From assembly GCA_026398135.1 (NCBI GenBank), contig JAPLTN010000004.1:1-64000 (forward strand): DNA of 64,000 nt, given 5' to 3'. Under the pieces are notes generated by a model that saw only the letters and a program-made list of their open reading frames with translations, ran no database searches and was not told the DNA's origin. Made by a program: the position numbers and the translations under genes. Source of the stretch: Verrucomicrobiota bacterium (GTDB taxonomy: Bacteria > Verrucomicrobiota > Verrucomicrobiia > Opitutales > Opitutaceae). Below are positions 47,637-57,854 of this stretch, piece after piece. Position 1 is the first letter of the stretch. The number at the start of each line of letters is the position of its first letter.

Positions 47637-48965
47637 TTACACGGCGGCGGCTTCGGCGCTCTCCGTGACAACGGCTTTGGAGACAAGCAGATCCAAGGCC
47701 TTGTCGAACACGATGCTTTGCTGCACGGCGCGCAGGCGCTCGCGATCGTTGGTCAACTCCTTGACCAGCTTGTCCGGCTTGGTGCCGGTCTGCATGGACT
47801 GGCGATAGAGGAAAGCGTCGATATCCGCGGCCTCGACCGCGAGTTTCTCCTGCTCGGCTACGCGCGCCAGAATGAGCTGGGTCTTCACCCGGCTCTGGGC
47901 GGCTTTCTTGGCGCCTTCGATCAGCTGATCCTTGTCCTTTTCAAATTGCTCGGCAGTCAGACCACGGCGCTGGTTTTCCTGGATGAACTGACGCAGCACG
48001 CTCTGGGTCTCTTGCTCGACCAGGCTCTCGGGCACGGGGAACTCAACCTTGGCCACCAGCGCATCCACGATTTGGCGACGCTTGCCGGAGATGTTTTCGT
48101 AGTCCTTGCGAGCCTTCAGGTTGTTGTGAATTTTGGTCTGCAAGCCGGCCAGATCATCAACTTGGTTGGCCTTGAAAAAAGCCTCGTCCAACTCAGGCAA
48201 AACGCGCTCGCGAATCTCCAGAATCTCGACCGCATACACCGCCGACAAACCCGCCAGAGCAGGCGCACCGGCAAACTCGGCCGGGAAGGTCACGGTGATT
48301 TCTTTTTTGTCCCCGGATTTGAGCCCGGCGAGCTGCTTGCCCAAGCCGGGGATAAGACCTTCGTTTTCTCCCTCAACCTCTTCCCAAGTCTGGGGCACTT
48401 TGCCGAAAATCTGCTTGTCGGGCACCAGTTCCAAAATGGGCTTGCCATCGACCGTGCCTTCATAAGCCAGCTTCACGTAATCGCTCTTTTGCGCGGCACG
48501 CTCGGCGACTTTGAAATCGGCCCGTTCGCTACGCAGGGAATCGATTCCCTTGGCAACCTCAGCCTCGGTTGGCTCGACCGGAGAGACCGTGACGGGAATG
48601 CCTGCCAAATCGGGCAATTCAAAGGTGGGACGAAGATCCACCGTGAAAACGATGCCGGCAAACTTGTCAGGAGCGATGTCGCCCTCCTGCACATTAACCA
48701 CTTGGATGATATCGAGTTTAGTCTCGTCAATCGCGCCACGGTAAGCCTTGCCCACGACCTTCTGCTTAAACTCCTCAGCCACGGCTTTGCCGTATTGCTT
48801 GAGAATCATTTGGGCAGGAGCCTTCCCGGGACGAAAACCAGGAATGCTGGCGTGCTTGGATACCTCGCCGATCACAACTTTATACTCGGCAGCGACTTCC
48901 ACTGCATCGAGATTGACGGAGATAGTTTTACGGGTGGGCGAGACGTCTTGGATTAGGATGTTCAC
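47637..48965 (-). CDS. tig: Trigger factor
   Basis: A ribosome-associated chaperone and peptidyl-prolyl isomerase. 442 residues with GTG start at 48965 (MNILIQDVSPTRKTISV). Ribosome-binding loop near IPGFRPGKAPAQMI (about 43; the GFRxGKxP signature). The PPIase domain (about 150-245) includes DYVKLAYEGTVDGK and GDKKEITVTFPAEF. The helical C-terminal chaperone domain (about 250-430) follows. It is divergent from tsaB. Confidence 0.95.
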   Translation of the reverse strand: MNILIQDVSPTRKTISVNLDAVEVAAEYKVVIGEVSKHASIPGFRPGKAPAQMILKQYGKAVAEEFKQKVVGKAYRGAIDETKLDIIQVVNVQEGDIAPDKFAGIVFTVDLRPTFELPDLAGIPVTVSPVEPTEAEVAKGIDSLRSERADFKVAERAAQKSDYVKLAYEGTVDGKPILELVPDKQIFGKVPQTWEEVEGENEGLIPGLGKQLAGLKSGDKKEITVTFPAEFAGAPALAGLSAVYAVEILEIRERVLPELDEAFFKANQVDDLAGLQTKIHNNLKARKDYENISGKRRQIVDALVAKVEFPVPESLVEQETQSVLRQFIQENQRRGLTAEQFEKDKDQLIEGAKKAAQSRVKTQLILARVAEQEKLAVEAADIDAFLYRQSMQTGTKPDKLVKELTNDRERLRAVQQSIVFDKALDLLVSKAVVTESAEAAAV

Positions 48966-49096
48966 AGGCTAAAATTCAGCAGGGTTTCGTGGATAGAATT
49001 GGTCACCCTACGCAACCGCGCAAAAGCCGGTCAATGCCTGATTCTCACGCTTGCCGCGCCCGCTCTCCGCGCGCTTGCTGCGAACGCTTCAACACC

Positions 49097-49783
49097 GTGC
49101 CAAGCCTCCGCCAACTCCTCGACCGCCACCCCAATCTTCTGGTGGTGGATTCCAGCTCTACACGCGTCGAAGCGGCCGTCTGGAAGTGCGGTTCCCTTAC
49201 ACCCGCGCAAGTCGTTCACTGCGATGGTGAGTCGTCCGCCGCCTTGCCTAAAGTCACCGCTCAGGCGCTTGCCGCCGTCGCGCTCACGGTGCGTGCCCTC
49301 GATGCCGTGGCCTTTTGCGCGGGCCCGGGCTCCGTGCTGGGCATCCGACTTGCCGCCGCCTCGCTGCGCGCTTGGCGGGCGATCAACCCTTCACTCGCGC
49401 TATTCTCCTACCAAAGCTTGCCGCTCCTCGCCGCCGCGCACCCTGCGCATGCCATCGTGGCCGACGCGCGGCGGGATAGTTGGCACCTTGTCCGACCCGG
49501 GGCCCCGGGCCAGATACAGCGCCTCGCCACAGCCGAACTCATCCCCTTGGCCCGTATCAGCCCCTTGGGCACACCGGCGACTTTCCGCCGCTGGTCCAGC
49601 CTGCCACCCGACTTAACGTTGCTGCCGTTAACCTACTCTGCGGCGGCTTTAGTCTGCACCGCTCCGGACACTCTGTTTTTCACCCCGACACCTGAACCCG
49701 AGGCCTTTTTAGCGGATACCCCAAGTTACGTCACTTGGACGCCACAAATTCACCAGGCGCCCGGAAACAGACTTGCTTCATGA
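49097..49783 (+). CDS. tsaB: tRNA threonylcarbamoyladenosine biosynthesis protein TsaB
   Basis: An ASKHA-fold partner of TsaD in making t6A at position 37 of tRNA. A GTG at 49097 (VPSLRQLLDRHPNLLVVDSS) gives 228 residues; earlier in-frame starts (48989, 49034) add a basic, poorly conserved leader. Fold-typical blocks: VVDSSSTRVEAAVW, VAFCAGPGSVLGIRLAAASLRAW (split; TGPGSFTGxR-type) and AIVADARRDSWHL. Sequence is divergent from E. coli TsaB, as usual. Overlaps alr by ATGA. Confidence 0.85.
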   Translation: MPSLRQLLDRHPNLLVVDSSSTRVEAAVWKCGSLTPAQVVHCDGESSAALPKVTAQALAAVALTVRALDAVAFCAGPGSVLGIRLAAASLRAWRAINPSLALFSYQSLPLLAAAHPAHAIVADARRDSWHLVRPGAPGQIQRLATAELIPLARISPLGTPATFRRWSSLPPDLTLLPLTYSAAALVCTAPDTLFFTPTPEPEAFLADTPSYVTWTPQIHQAPGNRLAS

Positions 49784-50931
49784 GTACGCCCTCCAGCCTG
49801 CCCCACCGCTGTTGGGCGGAAATCGACCTGGCCGCCCTGGAGCGCAATCTGCGCCGTATCCGTGCCTCCCTGCCACCGCACATGCGCTATGTCGCCGTGG
49901 TCAAAGCCGACGCCTACGGGCACGGATTGCCCCAGATCGCAGCCCGGCTGATGCACGCGGGGGCGGATTTATTCGCAGTAGCCAACTTGGCCGAAGCCGC
50001 AGCCTTGCGCGAAATCGGACCCGACTGGCCGATTCTGCTCCTCGGGGCGCTCCTGCCGGACGAGGCCCGTTTCGCGCCGGATTACGATGTCGCCGTGACG
50101 GTATCGTCCGTGGAAGAGGTCGAACGGTTGGATCGCGCCGCCGCCGCCGCCCGCCGCCAACTCGACGTTCACCTTAAAATCGACACCGGCATGGGCCGCC
50201 TCGGGGTATGGCACGAAGAAGTGGCCCCCGTTTACCTCGCTATCCGTCACGCGGATTATCTGCGGCTCGCGGGGGTTTTCACCCATTTTTCCAGTTCGGA
50301 CGACAATGCCGCGTTCACCGCCGAGCAACGCCGGCGCTTTCTGCACGCCTTGGATTTCCAATGCCCCGACCTGGACCGCGAGCGCTTGTTTATCCACGCC
50401 GACAACAGCGCAGGCCTTGATACGATCGAGCAAGCCGGCCCGTTCAACGCCGTGCGCATCGGGCTGCTCCAATTCGGCATTTTACCCAGCACTGCCTCGC
50501 TGCTTTCCGAGGTGCACGCCGAGCCGGTATTTAGTTTTCGCACCCGCGTGGGCCTGGTCAAAAACCTCCCGGTCGGCACCGGTATCAGCTACGGCGGCAC
50601 CCACATCCTGAAGCGCAACTCACGAATAGCAGTGCTCACCTGTGGCTACGGCGATGGCATTCCCCGCTCCGCCAGCAATCGCGGCGAAGTGCTCGTGCAT
50701 GGTCAACGTTGCCCCATCCTAGGACGCGTGACCATGGACCAGACCATAGTAGATGTCACCGACCTGCCGGCAGTGGCTGCGGGCGACGAAGCCGTTCTCG
50801 TGGGTTGCCAAGCAACCGCTGAGATACCCTTGGCTGAATTCAGCCGCTGGGCCGACACCATCCCTTGGGAAACCCTTTGCTCGGTGACCAAACGTGTTCC
50901 GCGCATCTACCGCACGCCATTGGGCGGGTAA
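49780..50931 (+). CDS. alr: Alanine racemase
   Basis: A PLP enzyme making D-alanine for peptidoglycan. 383 residues from ATG 49780, which overlaps the tsaB stop (ATGA). The PLP lysine is in RYVAVVKADAYGHGL (about 41). The second catalytic base Tyr is in GTGISYGGTH (about 270). HLKIDTGMGRLGV and AVLTCGYGDGIPR are standard. tsaB-alr pairing recurs in some bacteria, joining cell-wall and tRNA modification genes. Confidence 0.95.
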   Translation: MSTPSSLPHRCWAEIDLAALERNLRRIRASLPPHMRYVAVVKADAYGHGLPQIAARLMHAGADLFAVANLAEAAALREIGPDWPILLLGALLPDEARFAPDYDVAVTVSSVEEVERLDRAAAAARRQLDVHLKIDTGMGRLGVWHEEVAPVYLAIRHADYLRLAGVFTHFSSSDDNAAFTAEQRRRFLHALDFQCPDLDRERLFIHADNSAGLDTIEQAGPFNAVRIGLLQFGILPSTASLLSEVHAEPVFSFRTRVGLVKNLPVGTGISYGGTHILKRNSRIAVLTCGYGDGIPRSASNRGEVLVHGQRCPILGRVTMDQTIVDVTDLPAVAAGDEAVLVGCQATAEIPLAEFSRWADTIPWETLCSVTKRVPRIYRTPLGG

Positions 50932-51043
50932 TTACTGCTGCGCGCCTCCGCTCGGTCTGGAGAGCCGTGAAACTTTGCCTTTCAGCGCACGTCACTACAG
51001 AACGTCAGCGCCCCAATCGTCAGCACCCCGCCCCACCCTCCCT

Positions 51044-52531
51044 ATGACGTCCCCACTCGATCCCCGAGAGGCTTGGCAACCCCTGCCCGCTTCCGAATGG
51101 AATGCCGATCTCGCCCGCCACCTCTTGCGCCGGGCCGGCTGGGCGGCCCGGCCCGATGAAGTCGCCCGCGCCGTCCAACAAGGCCTCGCCGCCACGCTCA
51201 ACCGTTTGTTCCCCGCGACTCCCCCGCCACTGGCACGACCGGCGTTTATTCCTCTGGCCCAAGACCGGATCAACGCCCTGCGTCCGCTGAAACGCGGTGC
51301 CCTGGATCAGGAGGAACGCCGCATCTACGAACGCGAAGAACGCGAACTCGAACGCACCGCCGGAGTCGAACTCACCTTTAAATGGCTGCAAGCCGCCGCC
51401 GACCCCAGCCGTTCAGCCTATGAAAAATGGGTGCACTTCCTGACTGACGTTTACGTCATTAGCATGGAGAAAGTCCGTAGCGCGGAACTGGTGTATCAAC
51501 ATTACGACCTCCTGCGCACCAAGGGCACCGGCACCGCACCCGCATTGACCAAAGCCGTCTCCCGTTCCGCCGCGATGATTCGCTACCTCGACCTGGATCT
51601 TAGTTCCAAGAAAGCACCCAACGAAAACTTCGCCCGCGAACTCTTTGAGCTCTTTACCCTGGGCGAAGGAAATTACACGGAGGACGACATCAAACAGGCG
51701 GCCCGCGCCTTCACCGGCTATCGCCACGGCAAAGACGGATTTCGCCAAAACGAGCGCGAACGCGACACCACCCCGAAAACGATCTTCGGCCAAACCGGCC
51801 CCTACTTGGGCGACGATGTGATCGACCTCGTTTACCGGCAGCCCGCCGCCGCCACCTTTCTCCCTCGGGAAATGGCCCGCTTTTACCTCACGGAACGCAC
51901 CCTGCCCCATGAGTTTTTCGTCCCCCTTGGTCAGGATTGGCGCGCCTCGGGCTTTAACCTGCGCGAGCTCTGCCTGCGGTTTTTTGGCTCGCGGGCCTTT
52001 TACGCACCCACCTTCCGCGCCAATTACATCAAGAGCCCGATCCACTTCTATCTCGGCCTGCTCCAAGACCTCGGCCTCGATGTGTTGCCCCTCCAACGCA
52101 CCACGCTTCAACCGCTCCGCCAAATGGGGCAAACCTTCCTCCTGCCGCCCAACGTCCGCGGCTGGGTCGGTGGTCGCCTCTGGATAAACTCGTCCACCCT
52201 CGCCGCCCGCCGCCAGCTTGCCGAAACCCTTTGCTCACCGCTCGACGAAGACCGCCTCAACGCCGACGATCGCCTCGAACTCGAGGGCGCGCGCGACGCC
52301 GGCCACAGCCGTTTCACCGTCGATGATGAACGCATCCGAACCTTCGCTTCTTTAGGCGCGCCGGGTATCGCCGAGCGCCTGTGCGACTTTTTCCTGCCCG
52401 TGCGCGTCACCCCCGAATACCGCGCCACCCTCACTCAGTTTCTTACCGCCAGCAGCCCCGCCGAAGCTGAAGCCAAGGCACGGCGTGCCACCATCGCCAT
52501 CCTGCAGTCGCCCGAATACCAACTCTGTTAA
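51044..52531 (+). CDS. DUF1800-family protein
   Basis: A 495-residue protein of unknown function from ATG 51044. DUF1800 blocks: ARHLLRRAGWAARPDEV (about 24), KWVHFLTDVYVIS, NENFARELFELFTLGEGNYT (about 190), QAARAFTGYRH, and FLLPPNVRGWVGGRLWINSS (about 365). No N-terminal signal peptide is obvious, which is atypical. Encoded 45 bases before a DUF1501 gene; the two families are routinely paired in Planctomycetes, Verrucomicrobia and Proteobacteria. Function unknown. Confidence 0.88.
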   Translation: MTSPLDPREAWQPLPASEWNADLARHLLRRAGWAARPDEVARAVQQGLAATLNRLFPATPPPLARPAFIPLAQDRINALRPLKRGALDQEERRIYEREERELERTAGVELTFKWLQAAADPSRSAYEKWVHFLTDVYVISMEKVRSAELVYQHYDLLRTKGTGTAPALTKAVSRSAAMIRYLDLDLSSKKAPNENFARELFELFTLGEGNYTEDDIKQAARAFTGYRHGKDGFRQNERERDTTPKTIFGQTGPYLGDDVIDLVYRQPAAATFLPREMARFYLTERTLPHEFFVPLGQDWRASGFNLRELCLRFFGSRAFYAPTFRANYIKSPIHFYLGLLQDLGLDVLPLQRTTLQPLRQMGQTFLLPPNVRGWVGGRLWINSSTLAARRQLAETLCSPLDEDRLNADDRLELEGARDAGHSRFTVDDERIRTFASLGAPGIAERLCDFFLPVRVTPEYRATLTQFLTASSPAEAEAKARRATIAILQSPEYQLC

Positions 52532-52576
52532 CTACGGCCGACCCGCCCCCCGCATCTCGTTACCCCTACAAATCCC

Positions 52577-53821
52577 ATGCCCTCACTACTGCTTCCCTCG
52601 ACCCGCCGAGAGTTTCTCCACCTCTCCAGCAAAGGCGTGGGCCTGCTCGCCTTCAGTCGCTTCGCGCCCCAGTTCCTCGTGCAAACCTCGCTGACCGCGC
52701 CCAAGCCCGAAAAAGACCGCAAAATTCTGGTGCTTGTCCAACTCGCCGGCGGCAACGACGGCCTCAACACCGTCGTGCCGTTTTCGGATCCTGCGTATCA
52801 CAGTCTGCGCCCCACCCTCGCCCTCGATCAGAAAGACGTGCTTCCCCTCAACGACAGCCTCGGTTTCCACTCCGCCTGCGCACCCCTGCACGCCCTGCTT
52901 AACGAGGGTCGCCTCGGCATTGTGCAGAACGTCGGCTACCCCAACCCGAACCGCTCCCACTTCCGCTCCACCGAGATCTGGGAGACCGCCACCGCCTCCG
53001 ACGAGACTGCCGCCTCCGGCTGGATCGGACGTTACCTCGACAACGCCTGCGCCGGTGCCCCTGCCGCCGCCGACCCCGACGCCGTGCACATCAGCGCCGA
53101 GGTGCCGCAATCTTTCGGCGGCGTCCATCCACACAACACCTACGGTCTAGCCCTGGGTGCCCGCGCCGGAAAGAACGACTCCGCCCTGCTCGAACGCCTC
53201 GCCACCCAAGGTGCCTACACCGGCCATGGCCAGCCTGACACCAACCACGATTTCCTCCGGGCCACCTTGATGGATTCCCTCGTGTCCGAGAAAAAAATCC
53301 AGCGCATCCTCGACGCCAACAAACCCGAGGCCACCTACCCCGCCAGTCCATTCGCCCAAGCCCTGCGCAACGTCGGCGGGCTCATCGCGGCCGGCCTCTC
53401 CACCCGGGTTTATTTCGTTTCCCTGGGAGGCTTCGACACCCATGCCAACCAGTCCAACCCTCACGCCAATCTGCTTCGCCAGCTCTCCGAAGGCCTGGCT
53501 GCCTTTCAAAAAGACCTCACCGCCCGCGGCCTCGATGGCCAGGTGCTGACCATGACGTTTTCCGAGTTCGGACGGCGACCCAACGAAAACCAGTCCGGCG
53601 GCACCGACCACGGCACCGCCGCGCCGCTTTTCGTCATGGGTAAACAAATACATGGGCCCATGCACGGCACCGCCCCAAACCTCGCGGTGGAGAAAAACGC
53701 CGACCTTACCTATTCCACCGATTTCCGTTCGGTTTACGCCACGGTGCTCGATCGCTGGCTCGACTGCCCGGCCGACACCATCCTCGGGGCCAGACACGAA
53801 CGGCTCGGTTTCCTTGGCTAA
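52577..53821 (+). CDS. DUF1501-family protein with Tat-type signal
   Basis: A 414-residue protein. The N-terminus has a twin-arginine motif TRREFLHLSS followed by a short hydrophobic region, pointing to folded export through Tat. DUF1501 (sulfatase-like alkaline-phosphatase superfamily) blocks: VLVQLAGGNDGLNTVVP (about 52), VQNVGYPNPNRSHFRSTEIW, YFVSLGGFDTHANQS (about 280), TFSEFGRRPNENQSGGTDHG (about 330). The metal-ligand residues (D, H) are retained in GGTDHG. Probably a periplasmic hydrolase acting with its DUF1800 partner. Confidence 0.9.
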   Translation: MPSLLLPSTRREFLHLSSKGVGLLAFSRFAPQFLVQTSLTAPKPEKDRKILVLVQLAGGNDGLNTVVPFSDPAYHSLRPTLALDQKDVLPLNDSLGFHSACAPLHALLNEGRLGIVQNVGYPNPNRSHFRSTEIWETATASDETAASGWIGRYLDNACAGAPAAADPDAVHISAEVPQSFGGVHPHNTYGLALGARAGKNDSALLERLATQGAYTGHGQPDTNHDFLRATLMDSLVSEKKIQRILDANKPEATYPASPFAQALRNVGGLIAAGLSTRVYFVSLGGFDTHANQSNPHANLLRQLSEGLAAFQKDLTARGLDGQVLTMTFSEFGRRPNENQSGGTDHGTAAPLFVMGKQIHGPMHGTAPNLAVEKNADLTYSTDFRSVYATVLDRWLDCPADTILGARHERLGFLG

Positions 53822-53861
53822 AAAGAAAAAGCCCCGGTGCGCACTAGACGCAACCGGGGCT
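53821..53861. terminator. Bidirectional terminator between DUF1501 gene and glnK1
   Basis: AGCCCCGGT (53830-53838) pairs with ACCGGGGCT (53853-53861), with inner GCG/CGC pairing. A long A/T run lies on the left (T-run for minus transcripts of glnK1). It can also stop transcription from the plus-strand gene. Confidence 0.85.
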
Positions 53862-53884
53862 GGGCGTGAAACAAGGACGAACGC

Positions 53885-54241
<357 letters not shown>

Positions 54242-54262
54242 TTAATAATGGGGTGGCGAGTC

Positions 54263-55723
54263 TTAGTCCACATAACCCTCTTCGCCATGCTCGTTAATGT
54301 CGAGCCCTTGACGCTCGACTTCGGGAGTGGGGCGAAGGCCGGTCACAGCCTTGACGATGCAGGCGATAACCACGGTTGCGACGATAGAGAGCACCAAGGT
54401 GACCCCGATGGCCTTTGCCTGCTCGAGCCAGAGGCCGCCCTCGGCCACGAGATTGTAGAGGCCGTTGGTCTTGGCGTAGGTGTTTGCCTCAGTGAGGTTT
54501 CCATTAACCGAGGAGGTGGCAAGCACGCCAGTAAGCAGCGCGCCAAGGGTGCCGCCGACAGCGTGGACGCCGAAGGTATCAAGCGCGTCGTCGTAGCCGA
54601 ACTTTGCCTTCAGCACGGTGCAAAAGATATATGGAACGATGGCGGCGACCACGCCAATGATTACTGCACCTGTGGAATCAACGAAACCAGCGGCAGGAGT
54701 GATCACGACCAGACCGGCAACTACGCCGGAGCAGAAGCCGAGGATCGAGGCGTGGCCACGGAAAACCAGCTCGATCATGCCCCAGACAAAACCAGCCACG
54801 GCGGCAGCGATCATGGTGGTCATGAAGGCGTTGGCGGCCACGCCATCGGCGGCGAGGGCGGAACCGGCGTTGAAGCCGAACCAGCCGACATAGAGCATAC
54901 CGGTGCCGACCATACACAACACCATGGAGTGCGGGGTCATCTTCTCCTTACCGAAGCCGAGACGGGGCCCGAGGATAAGACAGAGGATGAGAGCGGACCA
55001 GCCGGAGCTCATGTGCACCACGGTGCCACCAGCGAAGTCGATCGCGCGGATCACCGCATCACCGTTCCAGACGCCGTTCATCCAACCAGTCACGCCCCAA
55101 ACCATGTGGGCTAGCGGGAAGTAAACCACGACCATCCAGATGGCTACAAACAACAAGACCGCGGTGAATTTCATGCGTTCGGCAACAGCACCGACGATCA
55201 GAGCGGGCGTGATAATGGCGAACATCATCTGATACATCGCAAACACGTTCTGGCTGATCCACCAAGCGTAGTCGGTATTGGGCGCAGAAGTAACACCCTT
55301 CAGGAAGAAAAACTCAGTTCCACCCAAGAATGGACTGTTGAAGCTCTTGCCGAAGACCAGCGAGTAACCGAAGGCCCACCACATAAGCGTAACCAAGCCG
55401 GTGATGCCCAAGCACTGCGCCAGCACGGACAGCACGTTCTTCTTGCGCACAAGACCGCCATAAAAAAGCGCCAGGCCGGGTAGCGTCATAAAAAGCACCA
55501 GTGCGGCGCAAATCATCATGAAACCGTTATGACCGGGACCGGCCACTCCGGGTAATGCAGCACCAGGATCGGTATTATTGACATACGCGGTGAACGCGGC
55601 GTCAGCCGTCGGCGCGACAAGCGCTGCGGCAGCGGGTGCCGGAGCGGCTTCCTGAGCCGTAACCTGGATAGATGCGCCAACCAAAGCCAGCGCACATAGA
55701 ATAGTTTTGTAGAGGGTCTTCAT
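54263..55723 (-). CDS. amtB: Ammonium transporter, copy 1
   Basis: A trimeric ammonium channel in the inner membrane. ATG at 55723 (MKTLYKTILCALALVG) gives 486 residues; an in-frame ATG at 55747 lies inside a sigma-54-like element and is less likely. A signal peptide and an Ala/Pro-rich stretch precede 11 membrane segments. The pore twin-His: His in AHMVWGVTGWMNGVWNG-type segment (about 193) and in FGVHAVGGTLGALLTG (about 400). GPGHNGFMMICAALVLFMTL is typical near the N-terminus. Nearly identical in its core to copy 2. Confidence 0.95.
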   Translation of the reverse strand: MKTLYKTILCALALVGASIQVTAQEAAPAPAAAALVAPTADAAFTAYVNNTDPGAALPGVAGPGHNGFMMICAALVLFMTLPGLALFYGGLVRKKNVLSVLAQCLGITGLVTLMWWAFGYSLVFGKSFNSPFLGGTEFFFLKGVTSAPNTDYAWWISQNVFAMYQMMFAIITPALIVGAVAERMKFTAVLLFVAIWMVVVYFPLAHMVWGVTGWMNGVWNGDAVIRAIDFAGGTVVHMSSGWSALILCLILGPRLGFGKEKMTPHSMVLCMVGTGMLYVGWFGFNAGSALAADGVAANAFMTTMIAAAVAGFVWGMIELVFRGHASILGFCSGVVAGLVVITPAAGFVDSTGAVIIGVVAAIVPYIFCTVLKAKFGYDDALDTFGVHAVGGTLGALLTGVLATSSVNGNLTEANTYAKTNGLYNLVAEGGLWLEQAKAIGVTLVLSIVATVVIACIVKAVTGLRPTPEVERQGLDINEHGEEGYVD

Positions 55724-55738
55724 GGACGCAGAAAATTT

Positions 55739-55754
55739 AGCAATCATCGCGCCA
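55739..55754 (-). promoter_or_regulatory. Possible sigma-54 promoter of amtB copy 1
   Basis: Minus strand: TGGCGC-GATGA-TTGCT matches the -24/-12 consensus TGGCAC-N5-TTGCW with one change and correct GG-to-GC spacing. The predicted start at about 55728 lies only 5 bases before the ATG, so transcripts would be almost leaderless, which lowers confidence. Confidence 0.4.
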
Positions 55755-55803
55755 TGAATTAAAATACTAGGAACATTTCCTTAATTAATATGTAAATTGC
55801 TAA

Positions 55804-55837
55804 AATAAAATTACTTACCTGCTAAAGTAATTTTATT
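55804..55837. promoter_or_regulatory. AT-rich palindrome upstream of amtB copy 1
   Basis: AATAAAATTACTT (55804-55816) is followed by an 8-base spacer and its perfect reverse complement AAGTAATTTTATT (55825-55837). It lies about 80-115 bases upstream of the amtB1 start, in one of the few AT-rich stretches of the window, where an activator site would be expected. Not an NtrC consensus. Confidence 0.45.
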
Positions 55838-55877
55838 CATCATTAACCATTGGCTGTTCAAAATTTACCAGATGAAC

Positions 55878-55911
55878 AAAAAAGGCCGACTTCCCGCAAA
55901 GGAAGTCGGCC
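55878..55911 (-). terminator. Intrinsic terminator after glnK copy 2
   Basis: GGCCGACTTCC (55884-55894) pairs perfectly with GGAAGTCGGCC (55901-55911), followed on the minus strand by TTTTTTGTT. It separates the two amtB-glnK units. Confidence 0.9.
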
Positions 55912-55950
55912 GAAGCTTGAGCGAAGAACCCAATTATCGGGCAGGCCTGC

Positions 55951-56307
<357 letters not shown>

Positions 56308-56312
56308 TTAAA

Positions 56313-57782
56313 TCAGTCAACGTAACCTTCTTCGCGATGCTCGTTAATATCAAGCCCTTGGCTCTCAACTTCGTGGGTGGGACGGAGACCCACCAGAACC
56401 TTAACGAAGTAAGCAATGACAACGGTAGCAACAATGGAGAGGACCAAGGTGACTCCGATAGCCTTGACTTGCTCTAACCAGAGACCGCCGTCGGCCACGA
56501 GTTTATAAAGGCCGTTAGCCTTGGCGTAAGTGTTGGCGTCGGTGAGGTTACCATTGACCGAGGAAGTGGCCAAAACACCGGTGAGCAACGCTCCAAGGGT
56601 GCCGCCGACGGCGTGAACACCGAAGGTGTCGAGCGCGTCATCGTAGCCAAACTTGGACTTCAGCACCGTGCAGAAGATATAGGGGACGATCGCGGCAACC
56701 ACACCGATGATTACGGCCCCGGTCGAATCGACGAAGCCCGCAGCGGGAGTGATTACGACGAGACCAGCAACGATGCCAGAGCAGAAACCGAGGATCGAAG
56801 CGTGACCGCGGAAAACCAGCTCGATCCTACCCCAGACAAAACCGGCCACGGCAGCGGCAATCATGGTGGTCATAAACGCATTGGCGGCAACGCCGTCGGC
56901 CGCGAGTGCAGAACCCGCGTTAAAGCCAAACCAGCCCACATACAGCATGCCCGTGCCCACCATACACAAGACCATGGAGTGAGGCGGCATCTTTTCCTTA
57001 CCAAAACCGATGCGGGGTCCAAGAATGATACAGAGAACGAGAGCCGACCAACCGGAGCTCATGTGAACCACGGTGCCACCGGCGAAATCGATCGCTTTGA
57101 TAACGGCATCGCCATTCCAAACGCCGTTCATGAAGCCCGTAACACCCCAAACCATGTGGGCGAGAGGGAAATAGACAACGACCATCCAAATGGTAACGAA
57201 GAGAAGAATAGCGGAAAATTTCATGCGCTCAGCAACGGCACCGACGATCAGAGCCGGAGTGATAATCGCGAACATCATCTGATACATCGCGAATACATTC
57301 TGACTGATCCACCAAGCGTAGTCGGTGTTTGGAGCAGACGTAACGCCCTTCAGGAAAAAGAACTCCGTGCCACCAATGAAGGGGCTATTTAAGCTCTTGC
57401 CGAAAACCAGGGAGTAGCCGAAAGCCCACCACAGGATGGTGACCAAGCCCGTGATGCCCAAACATTGGGCCAACACGGAAAGCACATTCTTTTTGCGGAC
57501 GAGACCGCCGTAAAAAAGCGCCAAACCGGGCAAAGTCATGAAAAGCACCAGAGCGGCGCAGATCATCATGAAGCCGTTGTGACCGGGACCGGCAACCCCG
57601 GGCAGAGCTGCACCTGGGTCAACGTTGTTAACATAGGCCGCAAATGCCGCGTCAGCAGCAGGAACAGCGGCAGCGGCCGCAGGGGCCGCGTCTTGAGCAT
57701 GAGCGGGAAGCGCGAGCGCCAGTAGCGCGAGAACTCCTACCATTTTAAATAACCCAGATACGGGCTTGGACCATAACTTCAT
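56313..57782 (-). CDS. amtB: Ammonium transporter, copy 2
   Basis: A 489-residue AmtB with signal peptide (FKMVGVLALLALALPAHAQ) and 11 membrane segments. Core blocks equal those of copy 1: GPGHNGFMMICAALVLFMTL, WFGFNAGSALAADGVAANAF and FGVHAVGGTLGALLTG with the second pore His. Changes are scattered and conservative (SFNSPFLGG versus SLNSPFIGG). The signal peptides are more diverged than the cores. First gene of the upstream amtB-glnK unit, behind a good sigma-54 promoter. Confidence 0.95.
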   Translation of the reverse strand: MKLWSKPVSGLFKMVGVLALLALALPAHAQDAAPAAAAAVPAADAAFAAYVNNVDPGAALPGVAGPGHNGFMMICAALVLFMTLPGLALFYGGLVRKKNVLSVLAQCLGITGLVTILWWAFGYSLVFGKSLNSPFIGGTEFFFLKGVTSAPNTDYAWWISQNVFAMYQMMFAIITPALIVGAVAERMKFSAILLFVTIWMVVVYFPLAHMVWGVTGFMNGVWNGDAVIKAIDFAGGTVVHMSSGWSALVLCIILGPRIGFGKEKMPPHSMVLCMVGTGMLYVGWFGFNAGSALAADGVAANAFMTTMIAAAVAGFVWGRIELVFRGHASILGFCSGIVAGLVVITPAAGFVDSTGAVIIGVVAAIVPYIFCTVLKSKFGYDDALDTFGVHAVGGTLGALLTGVLATSSVNGNLTDANTYAKANGLYKLVADGGLWLEQVKAIGVTLVLSIVATVVIAYFVKVLVGLRPTHEVESQGLDINEHREEGYVD

Positions 57783-57818
57783 AATTTATGTAGTTTGCAG
57801 GTTGTTGTGATGAGCGAA

Positions 57819-57836
57819 CTTATCGAGAACGATAAG
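57819..57836 (-). promoter_or_regulatory. Palindrome in the amtB copy 2 leader
   Basis: CTTATCG and CGATAAG form a perfect 7-bp inverted repeat with a 4-base loop, just downstream of the predicted sigma-54 start site. It could form an mRNA hairpin or bind a repressor. Confidence 0.35.
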
Positions 57837-57854
57837 AAATCCAAAAGCGTTAAA

